DNA of 64,000 nt from Sphingorhabdus sp. M41. GTDB taxonomy: Bacteria > Pseudomonadota > Alphaproteobacteria > Sphingomonadales > Sphingomonadaceae. The DNA is taken from positions 1,080,501 to 1,144,500 of the forward strand of contig NZ_CP014545.1 of NCBI RefSeq assembly GCF_001586275.1, written 5' to 3'. Positions 38,830 to 48,187 of this stretch are shown here, one piece after another (within the stretch, counting starts at the first letter, position 1; each line of letters opens with the position of its first letter). The translations under genes and the position numbers were made by a program. The notes beneath the pieces are model-generated. The model was given only the letters and a program-made list of their open reading frames with translations. It made no database searches and had not been told where the DNA came from.

Positions 38830-38857
38830 TTGTTAATACTGAGTTTTGATGTATAAT
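38830..38857 (+). promoter_or_regulatory. Promoter of the XRE regulator/SulP pair
   Basis: TTGTTA (38830-38835) and a perfect TATAAT (38852-38857) are separated by 16 bases, 20 bases before the regulator ATG at 38878, which follows AAGGGG. This is the clearest sigma-70 promoter in the window. Confidence 0.6.
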
Positions 38858-38877
38858 GTATCATAAGGGGTGGATGG

Positions 38878-39198
38878 ATGATCACGTCGCAGCAAATGCG
38901 GGCAGCGCGTGCCCTGCTCGGTATCGATCAGCGGCAACTGGCCGAACTGGCTGGCCTGTCGCTGCCGACGATCCAGCGGATGGAAGCGTCGGGCGGGCAG
39001 GTGCGTGGCGTGGTCGACACTCTGGTCAAGGTTATCGGGGCGCTCGAAAGCGGCGGAATCGAGCTGATTGGCGAAAATGCGCCCAGCATTGGCATCGGCC
39101 GCGGTGTGCGGATGCGCGAGACCATGGATGGCAGAGCGGCGAATGCGGTGGGCTCGATATTGTTCGATCAGGCAAGGTCGGACGCGGACAAAGAATAG
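38878..39198 (+). CDS. XRE-family helix-turn-helix regulator
   Basis: The 106-residue product starts with a compact HTH, QMRAARALLGIDQRQLAELAGLSLPTIQRMEAS, resembling single-domain Cro/C1-type regulators, and has an Ala/Gly-rich remainder without a recognised ligand domain. A longer frame (from 38856) runs across this gene in another phase, but this reading has clear family character. It lies 11 bases before the SulP start, so it probably controls the transporter or itself. Confidence 0.88.
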   Translation: MITSQQMRAARALLGIDQRQLAELAGLSLPTIQRMEASGGQVRGVVDTLVKVIGALESGGIELIGENAPSIGIGRGVRMRETMDGRAANAVGSILFDQARSDADKE

Positions 39199-39209
39199 TC
39201 GTTCGTCCG

Positions 39210-40871
39210 GTGCAAGGCTTTACCCCCAAAATCATCACGACAATGCGTGAAGGCTATAATCCCGGCCTGTTCAAGGCCGATGCTGTCGCAGGACTGACGG
39301 TCGCAATCGTTGCTCTGCCGCTTTCGATGGCCCTGGCAATTGCCAGCGGGGCTTCTCCCGACAAGGGCTTGATTACCGCGGTTATTGCCGGATTCCTGAT
39401 CTCTTTCCTCGGTGGCTCGCGGGTTCAGGTTGGCGGGCCGACGGGTGCCTTTGTCGTGGTTGTGTACAATGTCATTGCCCAATATGGCTATGACGGCTTG
39501 CTGCTCGCCACATTCATGGCGGGTCTGATTCTCATAGCTGCCGGGGCGTTCAAGCTCGGCCGGCTGATCAAATTTATCCCGCATCCGGTGGTGACCGGCT
39601 TTACCGCCGGGATCGCCGTGATCATTGCCTCCAGTCAGGTGAAGGATTTTCTCGGCCTGTCGCTCGATAATGTCCCTTCCGAATTTTTACCGAAATGGCA
39701 GGCCTATTTCAGCGCGATATCGTCGGTTCATATGGCGACTCTGCTGGCCGGGGGCGGTGCTTTCTTCGTGATTGTCGCACTCAAGAGATTTGCCCCCAGG
39801 CTGCCGGGTTTCCTGATTGCGCTCGTGCTGGCCTCGATCATGGTCGCGCTGCTCAAGCTGCCCGTCGATACGATCGGGACGCGGTTTCCAGATATGCCGG
39901 CGACGATGCCGATGCCGTCGCTGCCGGTGTTCGGCTGGGCAAGGATGGTCGAATTGCTCCCTTCTGCCTTCACGATCGCCTTTCTTGCCGGGATCGAGGC
40001 GCTGCTGTCGGCGGTGGTCGCGGACGGGATGATTGGCACGCGCCACCGTTCCAATCAGGAGCTGATCGGGCAGGGCATTGCCAATCTCGGTTCGGTCGCG
40101 TTCGGTGGACTGCCTGCGACGGGTGCGATTGCGCGGACGGCGACGAATATCAAGGCCGGGGCAAAAACCCCCGTGGCGGGTATGATGCACGCGCTGTTCA
40201 TCCTGTTGTTCATTTTGTTCGGCAGTGGCCTGATGGCCTATGTGCCGATGGCTGCGCTGGCTGCCATCCTGTTCGTCGTCGCCTGGGGCATGTGCGAAAT
40301 CGACCGGTTCATTGCGCTGCTGCGCATGCCCAATAGCGATCGCGCGGTATTGCTGCTGACCTTCGGGCTGACCATATTGGTCGATCTTACCGTGGCGATT
40401 GGCGTCGGCGTCACCCTGGCATCGCTGCTGTTCATGGCTCGGATGAGCGAGACCGTGGAGCTGGAGAACGGAAATTCAGCTGATCGCGAGGGCCAGTCTG
40501 ATGGTGATGATCTGGATCAGCGCGACGATCTCCCGAGCGGAGTTGAAGTGTTCCGGATCAGCGGTCCGGTATTTTTCGGGGTGGCGGGTGAATTGCTTGA
40601 CGCGATGCGCAAGATCGGGCGCACACCCAGGGTCATCATCCTGCGTATGCGGCTGGTGCCGATGCTCGATGCCAGCGGGGTGACGATGATCGAGGAATTT
40701 ATCGAACAGGCCCGCGTCTCGGGCGCGAAGATCATTTTATCGGGTGTGCAGCCGCAACCGAGGGACATGCTCCGGCGCATCGGCTTGTCAGAGGACGAAG
40801 CAGATGTCTGTTTTGCAGCCGACTATGCCGCTGCGCTGCGGAATGCCGAACGACTGACATCCTCAGGCTGA
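39210..40871 (+). CDS. SulP-family anion transporter with STAS domain
   Basis: SulP proteins move sulfate, bicarbonate or other anions. The start taken is the GTG at 39210 (VQGFTPKIITTMREGYNP), because the family begins near FTPK; ATG 39243 is the alternative, and the open frame before 39210 lies within the regulator gene. The 553-residue product has about 12 membrane helices, with ADAVAGLTVAIVALPLSMALAIASG and VQVGGPTGAFVVVVYNV, and a C-terminal STAS domain (about 440-545, MRLVPMLDASGVTMIEEF). The substrate cannot be told. No sulfur-assimilation or carbonic anhydrase gene is adjacent. Confidence 0.92.
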   Translation: MQGFTPKIITTMREGYNPGLFKADAVAGLTVAIVALPLSMALAIASGASPDKGLITAVIAGFLISFLGGSRVQVGGPTGAFVVVVYNVIAQYGYDGLLLATFMAGLILIAAGAFKLGRLIKFIPHPVVTGFTAGIAVIIASSQVKDFLGLSLDNVPSEFLPKWQAYFSAISSVHMATLLAGGGAFFVIVALKRFAPRLPGFLIALVLASIMVALLKLPVDTIGTRFPDMPATMPMPSLPVFGWARMVELLPSAFTIAFLAGIEALLSAVVADGMIGTRHRSNQELIGQGIANLGSVAFGGLPATGAIARTATNIKAGAKTPVAGMMHALFILLFILFGSGLMAYVPMAALAAILFVVAWGMCEIDRFIALLRMPNSDRAVLLLTFGLTILVDLTVAIGVGVTLASLLFMARMSETVELENGNSADREGQSDGDDLDQRDDLPSGVEVFRISGPVFFGVAGELLDAMRKIGRTPRVIILRMRLVPMLDASGVTMIEEFIEQARVSGAKIILSGVQPQPRDMLRRIGLSEDEADVCFAADYAAALRNAERLTSSG

Positions 40872-41038
40872 TCTGGCGAAGGGTTTGAGGAGGGTTGGCA
40901 GAGAGCGGTCCATTTGGGGGTTTCCAACTTTGTTACTGGCCGCAATTCGCAAAAACGCTTGTCGGCCAGCCACGCTTCTGCCATCGAAAGTCGCGATTGA
41001 TGTTGATCATCCGTAACCGAGGCAATATCGCTTTACCC

Positions 41039-41758
41039 ATGCATGCATATGCGAATCCCACCCGTTTCCTGTCACTTGCCAGGCCGCTGACGCCGTTTTT
41101 GCTGTTCGGCGGTATCGCCATGGTAGTGGCCGCTTGCATATGGGGCCTGCTGGCTACGCCAGCCGAGCGGTTGCAGGGCGACACGGTGAAGATCATCTTT
41201 GTTCATGTGCCGATGGCATGGCTCGGCATGGCGGGCTGGTCGGGCATTGCGATTGCCAGCATCACCGAGCTGATCTGGCGGCATCCGCTCGCCTCGCATG
41301 CGGCGCGCGCGATTGCGGTGCCCGGGGCGCTGTTTTCCCTTTTATGTCTGATCACGGGAGCAATCTGGGGACGTCCGGCATGGGGTACATGGTGGGTCTG
41401 GGACGGTCGCCTGACCTCGATGCTGGTGCTGTTTTTTCTCTATCTGGCCTATATCGTGCTCGCCAACGAGACGAGCAAGAGCAACGGCCAGAGCCGGATC
41501 GCGGCAATTTTCGGCGTTGTCGGCATCATCAATCTGCCAATCATCCGTTTTTCGGTCGAATGGTGGGAAACCCAGCATCAGGGGACGAGCATCAATATCA
41601 TGGGCAAATCCACCATCGATGCGCTCTATTTATGGCCTCTATTGGTTTCGGCCGTAGGTTTCTCTCTGCTATTCGGCGCGATTGTGCTTATGCGGATGCG
41701 GGCCAGTCTGGCGCAAACCAAGGTCGATGCGCGGCTGAAAAGGATGGCAGCAGAATGA
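41039..41758 (+). CDS. ccmC: Heme exporter CcmC
   Basis: CcmC is the inner-membrane protein that loads heme onto CcmE for cytochrome c maturation. The start at 41039 (MHAYANPTRFLSL) removes a non-family extension and gives 239 residues with six membrane helices. The Trp-rich heme motif is WGTWWVWDGRLTSML and flanking His residues are in FVHVPMAWLGM and WWETQHQGTS. It leads a run ccmC-D-E-F-G-H-I in which each gene overlaps the next by 4 bases. Confidence 0.95.
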   Translation: MHAYANPTRFLSLARPLTPFLLFGGIAMVVAACIWGLLATPAERLQGDTVKIIFVHVPMAWLGMAGWSGIAIASITELIWRHPLASHAARAIAVPGALFSLLCLITGAIWGRPAWGTWWVWDGRLTSMLVLFFLYLAYIVLANETSKSNGQSRIAAIFGVVGIINLPIIRFSVEWWETQHQGTSINIMGKSTIDALYLWPLLVSAVGFSLLFGAIVLMRMRASLAQTKVDARLKRMAAE

Positions 41759-41886
41759 ACCACTGGACTTTTGTCTTTGCCGCCTATGCCATAGTGCTGA
41801 TTGGGACGGCAGCCGTTATCATGAACAGCTTTGTCGCGATGCGAAGGGCAGAACGCAAGGCAGATCAGTTGAGCAAGCGGAAATGA
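41755..41886 (+). CDS. ccmD: Heme exporter protein CcmD
   Basis: This 43-residue single-pass protein (MNHWTFVFAAYAIVLIGTAA...) overlaps ccmC by 4 bases at its start and ccmE by 4 bases at its end. Length, one helix and a basic Arg/Lys-rich cytoplasmic tail (MRRAERKADQ) are typical of CcmD, which helps release heme-loaded CcmE from the CcmABC complex. Confidence 0.92.
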   Translation: MNHWTFVFAAYAIVLIGTAAVIMNSFVAMRRAERKADQLSKRK

Positions 41887-42332
41887 AAGCAAAGCATCAA
41901 AGACTGACCCTGGTTCTGCTGGCGGTGGTGGCGCTGGTCGGTGCTGGTTTGCTGGCCGCTTATGCGCTCCAGGATCAGGCGAGCTATTTCTACACGCCTT
42001 CTGATATTGCGGACAAGAAACCGCAGGCGGGTACGGCCATCCGGCTGGGTGGCATGGTAGAAAAAGGCTCGATCCAGCGCTCGGCGGACGGCGTGACGGT
42101 GCAGTTCATCGTGCAGGACGCCAAAGCCCAGCAAAAGGTCACGTATACCGGTATCACTCCGGACCTGTTTGTCGAAGGTTCGGGCGTGGTTGCCGATGGA
42201 CGGCTCGATGCCAACGGTCTGTTTGTTGCCGAGACTTTGCTCGCCAAACATGATGAAAATTACATTCCGCGCGAGCTGGAAGGCATTGATATGACATCCG
42301 GCAAAAATAAAACGGAGACGCTGGTCCAATGA
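41883..42332 (+). CDS. ccmE: Heme chaperone CcmE
   Basis: CcmE carries heme covalently through the periplasm from CcmC to CcmF. The 149-residue product has an N-terminal anchor (LVLLAVVALVGAGLLAAYAL), the OB-fold core with YFYTPSDI, IRLGGMVEKGSI and FIVQDAK, and the heme-binding HDENY motif (AKHDENYIPRE), whose His is the attachment site. The key residue is intact. Confidence 0.97.
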   Translation: MKAKHQRLTLVLLAVVALVGAGLLAAYALQDQASYFYTPSDIADKKPQAGTAIRLGGMVEKGSIQRSADGVTVQFIVQDAKAQQKVTYTGITPDLFVEGSGVVADGRLDANGLFVAETLLAKHDENYIPRELEGIDMTSGKNKTETLVQ

Positions 42333-44266
42333 TCGCCGAAACCGGCCTGATCGCGCTATGGCTCGCCGCTGCGCTTGCGCTCCTGCAATTTGCTCTCGGC
42401 GCGATTGGCCTGCGCGCGCAGCGGGACGAATATTTTTCTGCGATCCGGCCGGTCGCGGTTGCGCAAGGGCTGTTTGTCAGCCTGTCGTTTCTGCTGCTGA
42501 TCTGGCTGTTCCTGCGCTCCGACATGTCGGTTCGGCTGGTGGTGATGAACAGCGCCTCGGTGAAGCCTTTGCTCTACAAATTTGCCGGAACCTGGGGCAA
42601 TCACGAGGGATCGATGCTGCTCTGGGTTACGGTGATGGGCCTGGCCGGTGCCTTCATTGCGCTATTCGAACGATCACTGCAGACCAGAACGCTGGTCGCA
42701 ACCCTGGCGGCTCAGGCTTTTATCAGTCTGGGTTTTTACGCTTTCCTGCTGGTATCATCCAATCCGTTCGAACGGATGTTTCCGGTGCCGGCGGACGGGC
42801 AGGGACTCAATCCGCTGCTGCAGGACCCCGGTCTCGCCTTTCATCCACCCACTCTCTATTTCGGCTATGTCGGGCTTTCGGTAGCCTTTTCCTTTGCGGT
42901 CGGAGCGATGATTACCCGCGATGTCGGCGCGTCTTTTGCCAAGGCGATGCGGCCTTGGGTATTGGGTGCCTGGATATTTCTGACGCTCGGCATTACCGCG
43001 GGCAGCTACTGGGCTTATTATGAACTGGGCTGGGGCGGCTGGTGGTTCTGGGATCCTGTGGAGAACGCCTCGCTCATGCCGTGGCTGGCGGCGACGGCCT
43101 TGCTCCATTCGGTGACAGTACTGGCGACGCGAGACAGCCTGCGCGCCTGGACGCTGATGCTGGCTGTGGTCGCTTTTTCGATGTCGATGATCGGGACTTT
43201 CCTCGTACGCTCCGGTATCTTGACGAGCGTACACGCCTTTGCGGTCGATCCCGAACGCGGCAGCTTCATATTGGCCTTGCTTGCCATCTATATTGGCGGA
43301 GCGATGGCTTTGTTCGCGCTGCGGGTCGGTACGGTGAAGGAAGGAAAGCGTTTTGAACTGGTCAGCCGGGAAGGCGCACTGGTTGCCAATAATCTTCTGC
43401 TGTCGGTCATTTTGGCACTGGTTTTCATCGGCACGCTTTATCCGTTGCTGGTCGAAGCGGTGACCGGAGACAAGCTTTCGGTTGGTCCACCCTATTTCAA
43501 TCTGGCTACCGGTCCGCTGGCACTGATTCTGGTGTCGGTTATGGCGGCCGGGCCGCTTCTGCGATGGCGACGCGACAATCCGAAGGCGTTGCTGAACCGC
43601 ATTTCGATACCCATTTTGCTCACTGCCGCAGCCCTGTTTGCACTGGCATTGTTCACCACCGGGATGTCCATTCTTTCGCTGCTCGGCCTCGGGCTGGCAG
43701 CTGGCGTTGCCGTCGCCAGTTTCGCGCCTTTGTGGAAACGGAACCTGCGGCGGACGCCGCTTCACACTTACGGCATGGTGATCGCTCATTTCGGTATCGC
43801 GGTTGCGCTGACCGGAATGGCTTGTGAAAGCAGTTTCACCGAAGAAAAGCTGGTCGCGGCTATGCCGGGGGATGAAATTGCGGTGAACCAGTGGAAGCTC
43901 AAGTTCGAAGCGATCGAACCGATGGCCGGACCCAATTGGACCGCGCTCGAAGGGCGGATGACGGCGCAATATGGCGACGGGGCGATCCACGAGATCACGC
44001 CGCAGAACCGTATGTTTGCTGCTGCACAGACCCAGACCAGCGAAGCGGCGCTGCTGACTCGCTGGAACGGGCAGCTCTATGTGGTGCTCGGCGACGGGGA
44101 CAGCGAAGGACGCTGGCAGGTTCGGGTCTGGTGGAAGCCATTCGTGCCCTTGATCTGGTTCGGCGGAATATTGGTCGCTCTTGGCGGATTTCTGGCGATG
44201 ATTGGCAGGCTGCGGCGTGGCTATAAGCAGCGCAAGCAGCGCGAATATGCAGAGGCGATGCTATGA
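42329..44266 (+). CDS. ccmF: Cytochrome c heme lyase subunit CcmF
   Basis: CcmF takes heme from CcmE and joins it to apocytochrome c with CcmH/I. The 645-residue polytopic protein has the WWD heme-handling motif WGGWWFWDPVENASLMPW, AGTWGNHEGSMLLW and the HPPTLYFGYVG segment, plus a C-terminal periplasmic domain. Length and motifs are standard. It is embedded in the ccm operon with 4-base overlaps on both sides. Confidence 0.97.
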   Translation: MIAETGLIALWLAAALALLQFALGAIGLRAQRDEYFSAIRPVAVAQGLFVSLSFLLLIWLFLRSDMSVRLVVMNSASVKPLLYKFAGTWGNHEGSMLLWVTVMGLAGAFIALFERSLQTRTLVATLAAQAFISLGFYAFLLVSSNPFERMFPVPADGQGLNPLLQDPGLAFHPPTLYFGYVGLSVAFSFAVGAMITRDVGASFAKAMRPWVLGAWIFLTLGITAGSYWAYYELGWGGWWFWDPVENASLMPWLAATALLHSVTVLATRDSLRAWTLMLAVVAFSMSMIGTFLVRSGILTSVHAFAVDPERGSFILALLAIYIGGAMALFALRVGTVKEGKRFELVSREGALVANNLLLSVILALVFIGTLYPLLVEAVTGDKLSVGPPYFNLATGPLALILVSVMAAGPLLRWRRDNPKALLNRISIPILLTAAALFALALFTTGMSILSLLGLGLAAGVAVASFAPLWKRNLRRTPLHTYGMVIAHFGIAVALTGMACESSFTEEKLVAAMPGDEIAVNQWKLKFEAIEPMAGPNWTALEGRMTAQYGDGAIHEITPQNRMFAAAQTQTSEAALLTRWNGQLYVVLGDGDSEGRWQVRVWWKPFVPLIWFGGILVALGGFLAMIGRLRRGYKQRKQREYAEAML

Positions 44267-44790
44267 ACCGCTGGTTGCTCTGGCTACCGCTCGTGCTCTT
44301 TGGCCTCTTCTTCGCTGCGGTCGCAGTCGGGCTGATCATGCCCAAGAATGATATTATCGAGAGCAAGATGGTCGGCAAGCCGATGCCAGCCTTTGCCTTG
44401 CCAGCAGCGGTGGAGCAGCGGCCCGGATTAAGCAGTACCGACCTGACCAAGGGCAAGCCGACCTTGCTCAATATATTCGCCAGCTGGTGCGTGCCCTGCA
44501 TCGCCGAGGCACCGCAACTGCTGGCGCTGCAGCGGGCGGGTGTTGAAATCAACGCAATCGCCAGCCGTGACACGCCCGAAGATATTGCCAATTTTCTTAA
44601 TCGCTGGGGCAATCCCTATAATCGGATCGGAACCGACACGACCAGCAAGGTGCAACTCGAACTGGGTTCGTCCGGCGTACCCGAGACCTTTGTCATCGAT
44701 GGTAATGGCATCATCGTTCATCAGCATATCGGCGACATCCGCCAAGAGGATGTCGCAAAGCTGATCGAATTGCTGGAGGAAGCGGGATGA
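44263..44790 (+). CDS. ccmG: Thiol:disulfide interchange protein CcmG/DsbE
   Basis: This membrane-anchored periplasmic thioredoxin reduces the cysteines of apocytochrome c. The 175-residue product has one N-terminal helix and a thioredoxin domain with active site WCVPC (in FASWCVPCIAEAPQL), the cis-proline loop GVPETFVID and the acidic GIxxxD-type region found in CcmG. It lies between ccmF and ccmH. Confidence 0.95.
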   Translation: MNRWLLWLPLVLFGLFFAAVAVGLIMPKNDIIESKMVGKPMPAFALPAAVEQRPGLSSTDLTKGKPTLLNIFASWCVPCIAEAPQLLALQRAGVEINAIASRDTPEDIANFLNRWGNPYNRIGTDTTSKVQLELGSSGVPETFVIDGNGIIVHQHIGDIRQEDVAKLIELLEEAG

Positions 44791-45203
44791 AGCGATTTCT
44801 TGTTCTGCTTATTCTGTGCCTCTCGGTGCCGATTGCCGCGCAAACCGGTCTGCCACAGGCGCCTTATGCCGACCGGCAACTGGACGATCCCCGGCAGGAA
44901 GCCGCCGCGCGCGACCTGATGGAAGAATTGCGCTGCCTGAAATGCCAGAGCCAGTCGATTGCCGACAGCAATGCGCCGATGGCGGGCGATATGCGCAGTC
45001 AGGTGCGGGAGAGAATCGCCGCCGGCGAAACGCCGGAACAGGTCAGAAACTGGCTGATCGAGCGCTATGGCAATTGGGTTTCCTATAATCCGCCGATAGG
45101 GTCGGCGGTCACCTGGCCGCTGTGGATTGCGCCGATCATTCTGTTGCTCGCTGCCCTGTGGCTGGCGCGCGGGCGTTTCCGCAAATCCAAGGATGATCAA
45201 TGA
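44787..45203 (+). CDS. ccmH: Cytochrome c maturation protein CcmH (thiol-reducing)
   Basis: CcmH holds apocytochrome c and works with CcmG in reducing its CXXCH site. The 138-residue product has a signal peptide, the redox motif LRCLKCQSQSIADSNAPMA, the family block RERIAAGETPEQVRNWLIERYGNWV and one C-terminal membrane helix (WIAPIILLLAALWLA). It matches the short N-terminal part of E. coli CcmH. Confidence 0.96.
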   Translation: MKRFLVLLILCLSVPIAAQTGLPQAPYADRQLDDPRQEAAARDLMEELRCLKCQSQSIADSNAPMAGDMRSQVRERIAAGETPEQVRNWLIERYGNWVSYNPPIGSAVTWPLWIAPIILLLAALWLARGRFRKSKDDQ

Positions 45204-45856
45204 TGGGCTGGATCATAATTTTTCTGTTCGTATTGATTTGCGCTGGCGCTCTGATCAAGCTCGGCAAATTATCCCGTGGCACCTATGAAATTACCGCTGC
45301 GGCCCTGTTGCTGGGGGTTGCCGGTTACGCCTGGCAGGGGCATCCCGGGATGGCGGGGGTCTCGGTTGAGCCAATCGAAAAACCCAATAGCTTTGACGAT
45401 GATACAATTGACGCACGCAACGAGATGGGCGAGCGCTTCGGTACCGCACGGGAATGGCTGGTCTTTTCCGACTCTCTCAATCGTACCGGAAAACACGGAG
45501 CGGCAGCCAATTATCTGCGCAACGGGGTAAAAGAACATCCCGATGATCCCGATCTCTGGGTCGGGCTGGGCAATGCTCTGGTTGTTCATGCCGATGGTGT
45601 CATCACGCCGGCCGCGCAATTTGCCTTTCAGAAAGCCGCCGATCTGTCGCCGGAACATCCTGGACCGCCATTCTTCCTCGGACTGGCTTATGCCCAGTCG
45701 GGCAAGATCGATCAGGCCCGGGCAATCTGGACCGAATTGCTGGCGCGGAGCAGCGCAGATGCCCCGTGGCGCGCCGATCTCGAGTCGCGACTGGCGACGA
45801 TGGAAAAGATACAACCGTCGCTTCCAACGGCGCCGGACTCCCCTGCAGAGCAGTAA
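45200..45856 (+). CDS. ccmI: CcmI-like TPR protein of cytochrome c maturation
   Basis: This gene corresponds to the TPR part of the CcmH/CcmI apocytochrome chaperone. The 218-residue product has two N-terminal membrane helices (IIIFLFVLICAGALI and ITAAALLLGVAGYAW) and then three or so TPR-like repeats in a periplasmic domain, including DDPDLWVGLGNALV and PGPPFFLGLAYAQSGKIDQARAIW. It is shorter than the 400-residue CcmI of Rhodobacter. It ends the ccm operon. Confidence 0.85.
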   Translation: MMGWIIIFLFVLICAGALIKLGKLSRGTYEITAAALLLGVAGYAWQGHPGMAGVSVEPIEKPNSFDDDTIDARNEMGERFGTAREWLVFSDSLNRTGKHGAAANYLRNGVKEHPDDPDLWVGLGNALVVHADGVITPAAQFAFQKAADLSPEHPGPPFFLGLAYAQSGKIDQARAIWTELLARSSADAPWRADLESRLATMEKIQPSLPTAPDSPAEQ

Positions 45857-46010
45857 AAACCTTGTGTTATGAATGGGTTGATATTCGCAGTCAGTCGGTT
45901 TGTTGCGCCCGATAAAAGCCGGTGCTAAGCGCTCGCGCTTGCTGAGACAAATGTCAGTAAACAGAGTATTTTGTCCAAATTGATCGGGGTACGCCTTACA
46001 CGGCCAACCA

Positions 46011-47951
46011 ATGTCCGCAGAAACAACCGAAAGCGCAGAAGCGCAAGGCAGCACGGTGCAAACCCACGGCTCGCCTCAGCGTAACACTGCTATCGCCAAG
46101 CTGGCCGCGGGCGCGATTGGAATCGTGTTCGGCGACATCGGCACGAGTCCACTCTATGCGTTTCGCGAAACCTTCGTCGGGGCGCATCCGCTGGAACTGG
46201 ATCGCATCCATGTTCTAGGCGTGGTCAGCCTGATCTTCTGGTCGATGACGCTGGTCGTGACCATTCAATATGTCTCGATCACGATGCGGGCGGATAACAA
46301 GGGGCAGGGCGGCAGTCTGGCGTTGGTGGCGCTGATTTCCGGTGCCATGCGACGGTCAAAATATGGCTGGTTGGCGATCTTGCTCGGTGTGTTTGCGACA
46401 GCGCTTTTTTACGGCGACAGCATGATCACGCCGGCGATTTCAGTGCTCTCGGCGGTTGAGGGCCTGACCGTCGTGCAGCCCCAACTGGGACATCTCGTCA
46501 TTCCGATCGCGCTCACCCTGCTGATATTCCTGTTCCTGCTCCAGTCCCGCGGTACCGCGAAAATCGGCGCGTTGTTTGCGCCGGTGATGTTTGTTTATTT
46601 TGCCGTGATCGGGACGCTCGGCATCATTCAGATCGTCGAACATCCTTCGATTCTCTTTGCCTTCAACCCCTGGTACGCTGTGCAGTTTTTCATCACCGAC
46701 GGGGTGAAGGCCTTCCTCGCCCTGGGTTCTGTCGTGCTGGCCGTAACGGGTTCCGAAGCCCTGTTTGCCGATATGGGCCATTTCGGCAAGAAGCCGATGC
46801 GTATCGCATGGTATGGTTTCGTCATGCCGGCGCTATTGTGCAATTATTTCGGCCAGGGCGCGATGATCCTGTCGCTTGATGCCGCTGGCGCAGCCGCGGC
46901 GATTGAAAGTCCGTTTTTCATCATGGCACCCGAAGTGCTGCGCCTGCCGCTCGTCATACTGGCGACGGCGGCGACATTCATTGCCAGCCAGGCCGTTATT
47001 TCGGGTTCCTTCTCGGTGACCCATCAAGCGATCCAGCTTGGTTTCATTCCGCGGCTGACGATCAAGCATACCAGCGCGTCCGAGGCCGGCCAAATCTATA
47101 TCCCGTTCGTCAACTGGGCGATCATGATTGCGGTGATCCTGCTGGTGCTGACCTTCCAGAGCTCGAGCAATCTCGCTTCGGCTTATGGTATCGCGGTCAC
47201 CGGTGCGATGTTCATCGACACCTGTCTGCTGGCCATCGTGATGGTGGTTCTGTGGAAGTGGAAACTATGGATCACCGTGCCGTTGCTGGCGGTTTTCTTC
47301 ATCGTCGATGGTGCTTATTTTGCCGCCAATCTGACCAAGGTTCCCGATGGCGGCTGGTTCCCGCTGGCTGTCGGCGGTGTCGCTTTCATCATCCTGACGA
47401 CCTGGGCCAAGGGCCGCAAGATCATGCGCAAGAATATGGCGGAAGCGGCGATGCCGATCGAGATATTCACCAAATCTGCCGCCAACAGCGCCACCCGCGT
47501 GCCGGGCACCGCGATTTTCATGGCATCTTCATCCGCTGGTGTGCCGTCGGCGCTGCTCCACAATATCAAGCATAACAAGGTGATCCACGAACGGGTTGTC
47601 ATCCTGACCGTGAATATCAAGGATGTCCCGACAGTGGCTCCCAACAAACGCTGCGAAGTGAAGGACCTGGGCCATGGTTTCTACCGGCTCATCCTCCATT
47701 TCGGTTTCATGCAGGAAACCGATGTTCCCGAGGCGCTGAAACTGGTGAAAGGCTGCGGAATGGAATTCGACATGATGACCACCAGTTTCTTCCTCTCGCG
47801 CCAGACCCTGCTGCCGTCGAAGAAGCCGGAGATGATGATCTGGCGGGAGAAACTCTTTGCCTGGCTGCTGCGCAACGCGGCGACGGCCATGGAGTTTTTC
47901 AAGCTGCCCACCAATCGGGTGGTGGAGCTTGGAAGTCAGATGGAAATCTGA
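46011..47951 (+). CDS. kup: Potassium uptake protein Kup
   Basis: Kup is a low-affinity K+/H+ symporter of the KUP/HAK/KT family. The 646-residue product has 12 predicted helices and begins with the family block [21 protein letters not shown]; other marks are [34 protein letters not shown] and [15 protein letters not shown]-terminal cytoplasmic domain of about 150 residues follows. It is monocistronic, with about 150 bases of upstream sequence lacking an obvious regulatory element. Confidence 0.97.
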   Translation: MSAETTESAEAQGSTVQTHGSPQRNTAIAKLAAGAIGIVFGDIGTSPLYAFRETFVGAHPLELDRIHVLGVVSLIFWSMTLVVTIQYVSITMRADNKGQGGSLALVALISGAMRRSKYGWLAILLGVFATALFYGDSMITPAISVLSAVEGLTVVQPQLGHLVIPIALTLLIFLFLLQSRGTAKIGALFAPVMFVYFAVIGTLGIIQIVEHPSILFAFNPWYAVQFFITDGVKAFLALGSVVLAVTGSEALFADMGHFGKKPMRIAWYGFVMPALLCNYFGQGAMILSLDAAGAAAAIESPFFIMAPEVLRLPLVILATAATFIASQAVISGSFSVTHQAIQLGFIPRLTIKHTSASEAGQIYIPFVNWAIMIAVILLVLTFQSSSNLASAYGIAVTGAMFIDTCLLAIVMVVLWKWKLWITVPLLAVFFIVDGAYFAANLTKVPDGGWFPLAVGGVAFIILTTWAKGRKIMRKNMAEAAMPIEIFTKSAANSATRVPGTAIFMASSSAGVPSALLHNIKHNKVIHERVVILTVNIKDVPTVAPNKRCEVKDLGHGFYRLILHFGFMQETDVPEALKLVKGCGMEFDMMTTSFFLSRQTLLPSKKPEMMIWREKLFAWLLRNAATAMEFFKLPTNRVVELGSQMEI

Positions 47952-47987
47952 CCGGCTGGCAGGCTGCTTTCCGGGCGTGAAATCAGG

Positions 47988-48083
47988 AGCCTGTCCGGCA
48001 TGGTTGAGAAGGCATCTTGTCTTGAGTCGGAAAGAGACACCGGCCTTCGCCGGGGTTGATCCCCGCCTTCGCAGGGACAGGCT
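47988..48083. repeat. Composite palindromic intergenic repeat between kup and rpiB
   Basis: AGCCTGTCC (47988-47996) and GGACAGGCT (48075-48083) are terminal inverted repeats. Inside are CCGGCCTTCGCCGG (48040-48053) and CCCCGCCTTCGCAGGG (48061-48076), the CTTCGC-cored motif widely repeated in sphingomonad genomes. It shares its outer arms with the element at 33902-33931. No coding function is seen in this gap. Confidence 0.65.
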
Positions 48084-48187
48084 GTATCGTCCCGCTGCGC
48101 ATGACGCGGCGCGTCAAATATTTGGTGGCCTATCGCCGGACTCTCTACTAAATAGCGGCCATTCGATTCTAACCACAGGAACAGCCC

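Noticed and set aside
38856-39209. N-terminal extension of the SulP frame
   Set aside because: It reads as His/Arg/Gly-rich shadow over the XRE regulator, while SulP homology begins near FTPK at 39210.
42755-43990. Minus-strand frame of 411 codons within ccmF
   Set aside because: Antisense to ccmF; very rich in Arg, Gln and His and without family character.
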